From contig QVRM01002473.1 of NCBI GenBank assembly GCA_003439945.1, positions 62,001 to 126,000 on the forward strand: 64,000 nt of DNA. Reading direction: 5' to 3'. The notes below the pieces were generated by a model. It had not been told where the DNA came from and did not search any database. It saw nothing but the letters and a program-made list of their open reading frames with translations. This document shows positions 12,377 through 23,403 of this stretch, one piece after another (positions within the stretch are counted from its first letter, which is position 1; the number at the start of each line of letters is the position of its first letter). A program made the position numbers and the translations under genes. This DNA is from Dermanyssus gallinae. Lineage: Eukaryota; Arthropoda; Arachnida; Mesostigmata; Dermanyssidae.

Positions 12377-12437
12377 GTGCGTGCATGCATGCGCAATAAT
12401 AGTGACGCCTCCGATCAAGAGTTGTGAAGCGGCGGCG

Positions 12438-12767
12438 ATGGTGCGGGAATGTGCTGTTAGCTCGCGCCGTTATTTGCAGCTGCCCGGCGGTGCATTTACC
12501 ACGCTTCGTCCGCTTTGTACGAAACGAGTTGCCGCCGCCGCCGCCGGCGCGTTGCGCAATTTTACGCCACGCATGGACAGCCATGCTTCTGCGCATGGCA
12601 GAGTGCAGTTCGTACAAACAAGTATAACAGTCAGTATCTGGTCACTCCCGGTCGCCTACTGGGAGTGCGAGATTCTTGCAGCGAATCGTCTGAACGATAG
12701 AGCGAATAGAGCGAATAGGTTGCCGGAGACGACCCCGTCTATTGTCGGGGTTCAGTCAGACAAGTAG
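12438..12767 (+). CDS. Candidate small open frame, 109 residues (unidentified)
   Basis: An ATG in a good start context (GGCGATGG) opens 110 codons ending with TAG at 12765. The product starts MVRECAVSSRRY, has a short Ala run from a GCC repeat, and continues with unique sequence including WSLPVAYWECEI and a duplicated RANRAN. An acceptor-like TTATTTGCAG ends at 12479 in the same frame, so the frame could instead be an exon beginning at 12480. No family is recognised. The local GC content lowers stop density, so chance is a serious alternative. Confidence 0.25.
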   Translation: MVRECAVSSRRYLQLPGGAFTTLRPLCTKRVAAAAAGALRNFTPRMDSHASAHGRVQFVQTSITVSIWSLPVAYWECEILAANRLNDRANRANRLPETTPSIVGVQSDK

Positions 12768-13241
12768 TCGTGGTCATTTATACTATGAGGCGGCGTTATC
12801 GGTGACACGACAGCTTCTGGGGAGGCTGGAAGAAGAAGAAGAAGAACGGGGCTACTATCGTAGATAGACGAGAGATTGTTCTCCCCGAGAGCAATTCGGT
12901 GCCCGCCCCCCCCCCCCCCGGAAGCCGGTAACCGTGCTGCAGTTTCCAACGTTTCCATCTCACGGTTAATTTATCATTCATCCTAGTTTGCTCGCAGGTG
13001 GTTGGTTTTCTCGTAGGCAAGCTTCGTCTTAGACCTTGGTTCTCTCTTTGCTTTTTTGAGGACTCTTTCTCTGTTTTGTTCACCTCTTTCTGCTGCTGTA
13101 GATTTTGCTATCATTATCACACGATCGAGCGTTTCGATCGACCTACTTTATGTCATTCTTCTGCTGTGTCACTTTGTGTCATTCTTCTTCGGAAACTGCT
13201 TACGTCAGCCGGTGCAATGTGAGGTCGTTTTTGTGTAGTTG

Positions 13242-13274
<33 letters not shown>

Positions 13275-13566
13275 GGATTATATTATCGTCAGACAAGTAG
13301 TTGCAGCCATCTATTAAATCACCATTGTATACATATTGTATCAATTCGTACGCTTTACTGACATCTCTGCTTCTACAAGTTGTGACGGCGAAGCAGGTTG
13401 GCTAAAGATGGTTAATTATGTACACCGTAGTTTGTTTTTTCGTAATTATGCAAATCATACAATTATACTTTATTGGCACCTTGAGACAGTGCCTGTGGAA
13501 GATTCACGTCCTGCTTATTTGCGGGTGGTATCCTTTTCGAATTTTCCGCTCTCTCTCTCTCTCTCC

Positions 13567-13608
<42 letters not shown>

Positions 13609-13842
13609 TTTTTAAATATGTATGGGGGTGTGTGAAACAACACCGACCTTTCATTAAAAAGAGTTGTTTGCTATAATAAGGTCACTAATTCGAATTTGTC
13701 ATCTAGGCATCAGTGCATCATCTTACATGGTTTCACGTGGCGTAAGTTGAACGTGTTTCTGTGTTAGTGCAACTGTTAATCGTTCTACGTAGCGGACATT
13801 CGATATGCTTCTATTAGCATAGCGCCAAGAACCGGTAGAAGC
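12768..13842. other. No gene seen; microsatellites
   Basis: This holds a run of about 15 C at 12904-12919, (AT)n tracts at 13243-13268 and 13569-13600, and a (CT)n-(AT)n-poly(T) compound at 13551-13613. A GTAAGT donor-like site occurs at 13743. No open frame looks coding. Confidence 0.55.
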
Positions 13843-14221
13843 CGGTGACGTTGCACCAAACGCTCATTGGCTTATCCGGCTCCAGGATGCGTGGTCGCAT
13901 TCCCGGTAGATTGGCCACGTCAAGGTCTTGTCTTGTTCCGAGGCCCCGCCCGCCTGACTAGCTGCGTGAGCAGTCCAGTCGGTAGCTAGATCTCAGTTAG
14001 TATAGCCTATACGGCGAGTTGCGCCTGCCAGAATTCTATTTCAGGATCGCTCTCGGCTGACGGCGGAAATCGTTTCGTCATCATGTTTATGCGCAGCAAG
14101 ATACAAGTAGACGAGACTTCCCTCTTTTGGCGAATGGTTGCAGATTGGCGGTAACGGTAGTTGGTCGTAATTGCTTTCCTTCTAGGAAAGACGTGTTCGT
14201 TCGGATTACGCCGATCCGAAC
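13843..14221 (+). promoter_or_regulatory. Promoter-like cassette copy 1 with candidate first exon
   Basis: In order this cassette holds GACGTTGCAC, AAACGCTCATTGGCT (inverted CCAAT box), then CCACGTCAAGGTCTTGTCT. The last contains TCAAGGTC, the core of FTZ-F1/SF-1-type nuclear receptor sites. A GC-rich CCCCGCCCGCC follows, then CGGTAGCTAGATCTCAGTTAG. TCAGTT at 13993-13998 matches the arthropod initiator. If transcription starts near 13995, the first exon would run to a consensus donor GTGAGT at 14222. It contains only a short ATG frame and so would be mostly 5' UTR. The same elements in the same order recur 1.1 kb downstream. The motifs and the repeat are seen; promoter function is inferred. 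Confidence 0.45.
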
Positions 14222-14929
14222 GTGAGTAATCTTTTTGCAACACCTCCACCCCTCTCTCCCCCCCCCCCCACCGCAGGAGAGTGTCATTCGCTGTCCCCGG
14301 CCATTTTAATAATTAGGATGCTGCAATAACTCCGATCACATCGATTTGCCACATTCGTCATACGTTTTTGATGCTATTGGAGCGTCAGGGCTGCTCTTGT
14401 CGAACAGTAGGAAAGCATGACTATTTGGGGTCCTATTGGGCCCTCGGTCTGGACGGTGTGGACGACGTTCGTACACCATACATTTATTATCTAAATTCAG
14501 TTCCACACAATTTAGTCTCTGCTGTTGCTACGCTTGCGGCGCAGTCGTCTGCTGACATGTTTCCAGACATGCAGTTCTAGTGGACGGGCTTTCACTATAT
14601 GGTTTTGTTGACTTCACCGGCCGATTAGTGGTATCTCTTTGATTATGCGGCGGTCACTAGTTATGAGTTGTGTTTAGGTAGCCTCACTCAGCAATAAGCA
14701 CTAAGCGACTATCAATACTTGGGCTATGTTGTATCGTATGGATCCGGCGTCATCGTCGTTGTCGTTGTCGTCGTCGTTTGCTGCTGCGGCTATCTGGCGT
14801 GTTCGTTGGCGCATTATTCATTCAGCGGCCCCGGGGGGTTCGACCGGGGGTGGTTGATGTCTGTGTTTGGCGGTTGTCCACCGACCGCCGATCGGTCAGG
14901 CGGATCATCGCATCGGCGGTGCTGGGGGC

Positions 14930-15486
14930 GCTTGACGTTGCACATCACGCGGCAAACGCTCATTGGCTCAATGTGTGGCCCCCGGCGCACTCTCCCGGCG
15001 CTCCGGTAGGTTGACCACGTCAAGGTCTTGTCTAGTTCCGTGGACCCCGCTCGCTTGGCTAGCTTGGAAGTGGGGGGGAGTGGAGGGGTGAGCGGCCGGT
15101 AGCAGATCACAGTTAGGTGGATAGGACGGATTTAGGCTGTGGTCGTGACGTTCTTTGTCAGCTGCATACCTTGGATGGACACTGCTTAGCCTTGTTACGT
15201 TGTAATCACCCTCCGTCCCCCCTCCCACTCCTCCCACCTCTTTCTCTCTCACTCTCTTGCTCACCCCCTTTTGGTCGGTTTCTCTTGAGTCGTCATTGAC
15301 CTCGGCACCGCTCTTGTTCCACTGCGGTATTTGATTTCACCCTCGTTTGCACTCACGTTCTCTGTTGCAATGTCTACACTGATTAGATTATCTTGATCTG
15401 ACCTGAACAACGTCATTCGTTGGTCTGAGGACAGTCGATTTGGTTCTCAGCTCAGCTCGCCACTGCTTCTATTGCGATTGCGACTC
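14930..15486 (+). promoter_or_regulatory. Promoter-like cassette copy 2 with candidate first exon
   Basis: This is a diverged copy of the cassette at 13843: GACGTTGCAC, AAACGCTCATTGGCT, GGTAGGTTGACCACGTCAAGGTCTTGTCT, CCCCGCTCGC, and finally GGTAGCAGATCACAGTTAG. The initiator-like base would be near 15111. The first good donor downstream is GTAAGT at 15487-15492, giving a candidate exon of about 375 nt with only short ATG frames. Conservation of the motifs against diverged spacers suggests selection or a recent duplication. Two alternative first exons of one plus-strand gene is the simplest reading. Confidence 0.45.
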
Positions 15487-17957
15487 GTAAGTGCAGTCAG
15501 TGCTCTTTTAACAGCGGCCGCCGAAATGTCGTATAGGGCTATGTTAAGGCGGGCAGGTAACGTCTACCTTAAAGACCCCTGAGAGGTGGGAGAGGGCAAC
15601 AACAACAACGGGGCCAGCAACAACAAAACAACGGCGACAACAACAACAACAAAACCAACAATAACAAAAGCAATACCAACAACAACCGCAGCATAACCAG
15701 TAGCAGCAGCAGCAACAACAACAATGTTAGTTGTGAATGACATACGCGGTATGTTGAACAAGCATTGCTTCACGGCTTGAACCTCTGCTTCCGTTGCCCG
15801 GCACTCCGAAGCCGAGCGGTATGAGGCGTTGTTGAAGGCCAGACATCGACGGTCGTCTTTATGCAGGTTCGCTGCAGAATCCTAGTTTCTAAGCATTACA
15901 GTGGCGGTGCAGTTTTTAGCTTGCCGAGCTTGGTCCGAAATGAGCCCTCGTCGGGCTTCTGGCGTCCTTCTTCCGTCTTCTGCTACTGCTGCCGCTGCTA
16001 CTACTACTACTACTACTACTACTAATGCTAGGTGTCCTGGTAGGCTAACAAATGACTGTTTGCCGTCCAGATAGTCCACCACTAGTTGCTCACCGACACG
16101 TCGTTGTGGAAAAATAGAGCTCTCTCAAGAGACTCGTAGACGCAGAGGAGGCCAGGCAGAGGGAAGCACAGAGAAGATGGGAAAGTCCCGTTGGGTGGGC
16201 CATGCGACCCGCTTGTACAACAAGAGGCCTTTCTAAAAGTGAATACATTTTGCAGGAGAAGCAATGGTACCAGTAGCAGTAGTAGTAGTAGGAAACACAC
16301 GGCGTCTGCAGCGCGACCTGTCGGTAGCATACGTACGCCACGGAACAGCGAGTACGCCGATGAATGACTTTGTCTGGTTTCTTCTAGACTAGCAACTTGA
16401 ACTGTGATTCATTTGGTGTGACCAACAAGCGGAGGTCGCAATATGTTCCACCCAGCGTGCATATGTGATTTCGTGTGGTTTTTAATAAATTGTTTATCTT
16501 ATGCGCTCCAAGCGCTATTGGAGGCGCCCGAATATTGAAGTATAAGAAACCGGCAATAAGGGAGAAGCATTTCACTTGTTTTCACCGGGAACTGGTATGC
16601 AAGGCGGGGGGGAGGGGGGGAATCGTGCTCTTAAATATTATTTTCTCTACTACTTATCGTCATTATCTGACCATTTTGCTAACGTGTAGTAGTGAACTCA
16701 CAAGTGAAAGATACACGACGTGTTTTAGAGGAACATAATGGAAAGTATATGTAGAACACGAGATGGTTTTTGGTTTTTGTCTGGCTTGTCAACCTTAGTA
16801 GGAAGGTGCGTCGCGCCAATATAAGGTCAACCACTACATGCATTGTAGTAATAAGTATTATTATTATTCATGATTCTTGCAAAGTATTTTCGGTCGTTTT
16901 GCCGCTCTGGTGAGCAAGCGGGCTGGTGGAACCGCGACCTCGACGGTTTTTAGAGTGGCGGTGTCTATCGAGGCTCGAGTTTCAGCCAGGAAAGAGTTTG
17001 ACGAGTGTTGGATTTTTCGAAGGTAGTCGATTCGAGATTCGGCAGGGAGAAAGTGGGAGGGACACCTAACACATGGCTAGCTCGACCTAGGACACGTTGG
17101 ACAGGCTAATATGCTGCAATATTAGCATGATGTGATGGGCGCTCTGTTCTCGTTCTGTAGCTGTCATATCGGCGTCGTTGTATGTCGGTTGCACGTGGCC
17201 TGAAAAGATGTTTTTGATAGGACAAGGTTTGAGATTCCATCTAGAGTCAGGGACCTAATAGGAATGTTGGTACGGGATTACCACAAATGTCTGTACATAT
17301 TGTATGTGCCACTTAATACGTCTAACAATATTATATACTAAGCCAATGGAATGGATGTACATGCAGCGTGGTCACAGAAAGTGTGAGTGTTTTCTGTTCT
17401 ATTGTGAGGTACACTAATTTTCAAACAATAGTTTTTATGTATTTTAAACCCTAACAGCAATAAGAAGCACTGGGTGGAAGGCTAGCGGGGTGAAAAATCG
17501 CCATTTAACAACGGCCTTTGCAGCCCACGGATTTCATTACGTTCTATGCAACGTGGAGGGCTTCCACGAACCACAAGACGAATGCCAAAGATGCAAAGAA
17601 TGCTGGAGTAAATGTGATAAATACCACGCCGCGGTTTGTCCGGCGGTTCGGTCCATAGCAGAACTGGCAAAACGCTAGATCGATTGTTGTGTGGAAAACT
17701 GTGATGTAACATAAACACACTTACCCAGCCTGGGTGTTAATAAATAAATAATTATTTTAAACCCTAAATTCCCTAAAAAATAGTATTTATGCAAGTATGC
17801 CTCTGAAACAGTGGGGGTTGATATTTTATGGATATAGAGTTTTGCAGCGCTCAAGAAGTTTGAACTGTTCTACTTGAAACGGATCGTAGCACATCAAGTG
17901 TAGACGCGATTTTCCCGCGAGTACTTACCCGGAGTCTTTCCTTAAGTTCGTCGCTAG

Positions 17958-17995
<38 letters not shown>

Positions 17996-18875
17996 CGACG
18001 ACAACAACAACAACGACGACATCAACAACAACAATAACAGCAACAGGAAGGAGGAAGGTACAATGTGTGCAGCATGGCAAGAGGAGAGAACATGAGTCGA
18101 CCGACAATTTACCGGTTGAATGATAGTTTTATTCGTGGCATTGCCTACATTCGGACAAGGTGATGATGAAGTCGACGGCGATGATCAACGCAAGGCAAGC
18201 GAGTTTTTTACGAGTCATAGGAAAACATCGTTACCGGTGCTGCTGTTGCCACTCCGACATCCTTTGCGTGCCTTTAAGGGGAGCCGTGTGGGCCACTGGC
18301 GGGAGGTGGTCGGCTCGGGGTAGTATCGGTGGGCCGCGAGGGCAAGCCGATGATAGTGATGACCGCCGGGCAAGGATGTCAAAGGTGTCAAGATGCCTGC
18401 CCGCCGTGGGTTGTCGTGTCGTCCTTGACCGCTATCGCTTCTACTACTACTACTACTACTTCTCCTCTTGGAATCCTGCCTGAGTGGCGCTGCCTCTTCT
18501 GCTGCCGAGAACCTCTCGGAGTCGGACCTAAGTATGTGAGTAGTGGTTGTCCTGGCGCCGGCCATAACCGTCGTCGTCTTCACCACCATCGTCAACATCA
18601 TCACCGTAATCACCATCATCGTCATCATCATCGCCGTAGTCCACTTTGGTAAGAATACGTACTTCTTGTGGTACCAGCACCAGCTGAAGCAGAGACGGCT
18701 CTCGACCGTTTCTGGTTTGTAACCAAGTACATGCGGCACTACGAGTGCTACTACTTCTGCTGCTACTACTAGCTGTATAGTAGTTTGTAAGCCGGAAAAG
18801 CATTTTCCTGCTCTTTACGACTAAATCGCCTCTGCCGCTATGTCTGCCTTCTGTCTTTCTTTTCCTCTTCGCGCG

Positions 18876-18945
<70 letters not shown>

Positions 18946-19463
18946 AATATTGCTCGCTGTTTCCATGTTTTTTGCATTGCCGCCTGCATCTGCCAATCTA
19001 TCTTCTTTCTCCTCGCTTCTGTGCCAATGTTGACTTTATTGTCGTCGCCGTCGTCGACGTCATTTTCCACACATCTCACTGCATTCATGTATCCCACGTA
19101 CAAACGAACACAGACGGCCATACGACGAATACATCTGCACATACGCGCAGGAGTATCCACATACTATCTCTCTCTCTCTCTCTCGAGGGATAAATGAAAT
19201 AAGGGAAGAAAGTGTTTACATGGCCAGTGTGACTGCATCCCGTTTAACGCAACGTTGTTGGTGTTATGGGCCTGCGCGCTGGGCTATGAATTCCGGCAGC
19301 GTCGTCGCCACGCCTATGGCAATGAAGGCCGACGCAAGAAGGAAGACCGCAAAGAGAGAGAGAAAGATACACAGATACAGAAAAGCAGGAGCCGAGCCAA
19401 GCCTAGCTGGCCTAGGCGGCTTCGGTGGCCTATTTTAGCCTTTGGGAAGAAATTTCCTTTCAG
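15487..19463. other. Probable intron or intergenic sequence; no firm gene
   Basis: This contains CAA-rich DNA at 15597-15725, a CTA/TAC repeat at 16000-16025, (CAA)n at 17958-18035 and a (CT)n-(AT)n tract at 18871-18945. At 16256 an acceptor (ACATTTTGCAG) opens 36 codons to TGA at 16365, with serines from a TAG repeat. On the minus strand, 18533 down to 18215 is open and Ser/Arg-rich behind a weak acceptor. Neither has enough support to be a gene. Confidence 0.5.
17958..18035. repeat. (CAA)n microsatellite
   Basis: About 25 CAA units with CGA variants form the tract. On the minus strand it reads as poly-Val, which is not a protein signal. Confidence 0.93.
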
Positions 19464-19658
19464 CGAGAGATGTTCGTGAAGTCCTGTGAAGGCTCGCAGA
19501 AGAAGGACGCAGCCACAGGAAGCCCCTGCACGGCAGGAAAAGCCTGCGATCGTAGTAACAATAGTCATAGTCGTAGAAACAGCAGTAGTAGTAGTACTTT
19601 CTATGGCTGGGACACTGAAAACATTGGTTCTCGTACAGGAGTAAAGAGATCGGCATGA
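19464..19658 (+). CDS. Candidate terminal exon, 64 residues (unidentified)
   Basis: The acceptor AATTTCCTTTCAG ends at 19463 and is followed by 64 codons in phase 0 ending with TGA at 19656. The peptide starts REMFVKSCEGSQKK, contains a Ser run encoded by an AGT repeat, and ends GWDTENIGSRTGVKRSA. There is no poly(A) signal close by and no family match. The length is within what chance can give. Confidence 0.2.
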   Translation, partial: REMFVKSCEGSQKKDAATGSPCTAGKACDRSNNSHSRRNSSSSSTFYGWDTENIGSRTGVKRSA

Positions 19659-20263
19659 GAAAATGGGCTAGAGCTGCTTTTGAGAGGGGCTACAGCGGGC
19701 TCAGTCTTGCTTCGGGACGGACAACTTGCCAACGGCGTTGTCTGTGGTCGCGATGGCCGATCATTCAACATCGACTTCAGGACTTCATGCGCTGCGACCA
19801 GAACAGCGTCAGTAGACGTCGTCGGATCGTGTACACGGTATTAAAATAATTACTTTACTGCTACTTATAAGCTCGTGCCTGGGTGACCTGTGTGTCTGGC
19901 TAGAACGGAGGCGGTGGGTGCATTTGATTTGCCCTCATGTTAATTTTGATTTTTTTGCTTCTATATTTTGTTCGTACATCTACTTACCGAGCTACTCTGT
20001 ATTTCTCCTAAACGCGATTCCTTTCTTCCATACCAACTCTGCGGACCCTACGGTCTGTTGCTGGGCAACCAAAACAAACAAACAGACTGTTACAGGTTCG
20101 AGTCCCGGCCTTGCTGGTTGTTTTCGCTAGACGTTGTTGTGCATTCCTATGCTAGAGAAAGTCCATATAAATCCAGTAACGAGAACGCGTTACGATGGGT
20201 GCATTTAACCGCTGTATTGTCACGGGAATCTTAGCCTTTTAGACTTTACCAGTTCTGTAAAAC

Positions 20264-20299
<36 letters not shown>

Positions 20300-20625
20300 G
20301 CGCAAGCCATATTTATGCAAGCGCAACACCTTGAAATAAAATATTGCTTTCGTAATTGCTAGTTCCAACTAGTACTCGTACTACTGTCACTACTATTGTC
20401 CTCCTATGCCACGACGATGATTTCAAAATATACTGTCTTCTTTCTTTGTACCTTTTCAAGATCTATACTACCTATGAGTTATGTATGCAATGTGTGTAAA
20501 GAAGTGTCTCGCCACTTCAAACGCCGAGTAAAAAAGTGTTCAAGCTTCGATCATTCGGTGGTTAAGTGGCCCCGTGGCAACGCATGCAGACCTTCTGTAA
20601 ACCGCCATAGGATCCTGCAGCAGTT

Positions 20626-20670
<45 letters not shown>

Positions 20671-23036
20671 GCTGTTTATTTCCGAAGCAGTCGGTCAACC
20701 GAAAAACGTGCCGCGAGCAAACACTGGCGAGTTAAGGTGAGCGGCAAAAGTGCCGCGAATAAATGTTGGCGAGTCGCAGCGAGTTGAAACTAACAACCGC
20801 GTTCACGAATAAACGGGTGCATTCCACTTATAGCGCGTATAGGAGCAAATCATTGTTTCGCAAAGCTTCTCGCGGCAATGAAGGCAATTAGGAAACCCGG
20901 AAAGAGGTCGTGTCAGAGATGAGCACTCAGACATTTATAAACGGAACCTCCGGTAGGTCTCCGGCAAAGGTACTTACTTCAGAACGATAGCGTTTCCTCC
21001 CATACGGCTCACCAGATGCAGAATATTTTCAAGGATGTGGAGATCACGGTAGTTTAGCCCTGTCTACCTACTCGCGCGGCTCCGTGCAGTTTCTTTCTTT
21101 TACATACTGTGGATACATTTCTATGTGGAAAACGCTTTACAATGCATGAATACGCGCTCAGTGCGGCAGAGCAGTAATTGAAACAGGGAAGACGAAGGGG
21201 ATCTCACGCCCCACAGAGTCAAGTGCATCGATGTCTGTGGAAGTCACGTGGAAGTACAGGGTGTACAGAGTGACTTTGCCTTTTATGTGTACTAAATAGA
21301 TTTTCTGTACGGACCGTTCATTAGTGTTTGTTAGAGCTTTCGCAGTGTCCTCTGCATGCGGATGCGCCTCATCGCGCCCGGCGACATCACCAGCCAACCA
21401 GCTTCGCCGGCCGATCAAACAAACGATTGGTGGACTAGCCGTGTTTCCCGTGAAGCGGCCGAAGGACCGGAGGATGGACGTGTGTGGGTTTGTTGATGGC
21501 AGGCAGGCAGGTTAGCAGGCACTGCAGTTCAGGCCTCTGTGGGAGGGGGCTGTAGAGAGGTGCTCCTTACGTACGAGGCACCCGCGGCCTAACGGCAACG
21601 GCGGTATGTTGGACGACGACTGCCGCTGTGCACGCCTCTGCTTAATTCGACGGGCCCGCGTCTGCTGAAGAACAGCATGCGACTGCCGGTGAAGGAAGGC
21701 GTTGCCAATTATCGCCTGCGCTGGTGCTGCTGCGGCCACCGCCGCACCCACTGCATAGTCACCCCCCCCTCCCCGCGCTTAAAGGCGTGTAGAGCGTCCA
21801 GGCGCTAGACGACCAGCACTGCCTGTTCGTTCGCTTTTTCCTACCCACCGTCAGTCCGTTTGTTCGTCGTCGTCGTCATCGACGTTCCCGCCCAGAAGCG
21901 CCACCTAAATCAGGGCTGCTGAGTTGGCGATTCCATACATATGCATTCAGCAGCCAGGTCAAACCCCTCGGCACTCCAGCCCCCGCCCCGTTTCACCCCC
22001 GTGTGCGACCCCTCATTGCCGCCGCAGCCGCCGTTGCCAAGGCCATTTGCCCCGACTACCCCCTCGCCCCCCGTCGGCCATCTCTTAAGTACGTAGCCGA
22101 AGCAAGCAACGTCAAAGTAGCTGGCCGACTACGCACGATGGCGGATGCGCAGCTCCTAAACCCTAGGTTCCCTATCGAACTGCCCGACCATGGCTGGGGG
22201 GGGGGGGAGCGATCGGAAGTGATGTCGGCAGACCACCGCTGCTGCTGCCGAGGGAGGAATGTTCTCCTCAATCAGGGCCATCACAGCAAGACTGAGCCCG
22301 TTCGTACCGCCGACGAGCATACCGGGCCTTCTGGCGTGGCATACTCCGCATAACGGCGGCGTTGCGGTGTGCTTGAGCTGATAGTGGTAGTCATGTAGTA
22401 ATCAGCGAGTGGCTAGTGGTTATATTTGTGGCAGCAGCAGCAGTAATGATGGCAATGGAGTGCCAGTATAGTGAGTCGCTCGCACCCGTTTTTCTTAATC
22501 CAGCTTAGCGCCTACGGTTCGGTGGTGGATCAGAAGAACGGATCATGAACCAGCGACGATAGACAGACAGACAGACAAGCGGTGGTAGCTACTGAACGTG
22601 GCATCGTCGAACCTGGGCAAGGAATATTCTCAAACCACATTACTAGTCTTCATCACAAACGCAGAGTTATCCATTTTTTTGTGTCTGTGCGGACTTTATG
22701 ATTAGCACGTGTCATGTTGGTGCGGTGATGGACCTATCGTTATTGGGTCATTTATATATACAAAACAGTAGCTTAGCTAGCCTTTAAACATACCGTATTT
22801 TCGCAAACTGTCTAACCTGTGTAGTTCTGTTTGATCTACGACGATGCATTAGCGCAATAGATAGTAGGATCGGCGAAAGTATAATATTCCGCTGTTTCTG
22901 TATAATCCCTAAGGTCCATTTACATAACTAATTATTTAGTGTTTTCCTACGAGCAGTTACCTAAGAACCCATCAACCGTTGAAAGTTGCATTACAACAAA
23001 ATACGCTCAATATGATTCGTTTGACGACAAACACAA
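19659..23036. other. No gene seen
   Basis: This includes (AT)n at 20263-20297 and 20630-20662. A diverged tandem pair of about 45 bp at 20703-20795 shares GTGCCGCGA and TTGGCGAGT-like words. A tRNA B-box-like AGGTTCGAGTCCCGG at 20095-20109 lacks a matching A box. A G run occurs at 22198-22207, and GC-rich DNA at 21850-22350 has low stop density. The frame at 22003-22353 has no start context or splice support. Confidence 0.55.
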
Positions 23037-23042
23037 TTTATT
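23037..23042 (-). terminator. Poly(A) signal (AATAAA on the minus strand) for the DM4/DM12 gene
   Basis: TTTATT on the plus strand is AATAAA on the minus strand, about 360 nt beyond the TAA/TGA-type stop at 23404. This distance is normal for a 3' UTR. It is the best-placed canonical signal downstream of the gene. Confidence 0.5.
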
Positions 23043-23403
23043 TGCAATACAGATGCAATACATTCTCCTACATGGAGTTTTGTTTTGGCAAAATTGCACG
23101 CTGGTAGAATTCACTGGACGTTCATTGTGGGTACACTTAATACCCTCATTCTAAATACGTTATATAGGATACTACTGTATCCGGTGTGTGGTGGTATGCG
23201 GCGAAATGAGCACTATCCTAACTATGTACACATATACTTGCACATTGCTGCAAAGCGAAGCCTACCTACAATACATTTGCATATGACACCTATACCGATA
23301 TATACATGTATATACATTTCGCTAGAAGCGAATCTTGTGGCAACCTCTAAAGGGGTGTGTTCTACGAGGAGAAATATAGTGGTCCGGCTAAATACGGTAG
23401 CGG

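Larger units (their letters stand above)
6261..12437. other. Non-coding; repeats, no gene supported
   Basis: After the candidate 3' end this stretch is low-complexity (GA-, TTG- and CGA-rich at 6430-7030), then fairly unique AT-richer DNA. Notable content: an ATG frame (6260-7051) that is mostly repeat translation; a GTGAGT donor-like site at 7211; (AT)n at 8760-8809; a 230-bp (AT)n cluster at 9460-9690; and (CT)n at 10210-10242. A good acceptor ends at 11688 (CATCTGTTGCAG) and is followed by 42 codons open in phase 1 to TAG at 11817, too little to call an exon. Confidence 0.55.

Noticed and set aside
17958..18035. CRISPR-like or other short-repeat array
   Set aside because: All short tandem arrays in the window are simple sequence repeats without unique spacers.
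20080..20120. tRNA gene suggested by AGGTTCGAGTCCCGG
   Set aside because: A B-box match only; no A box, acceptor stem or anticodon arm at the right distances.
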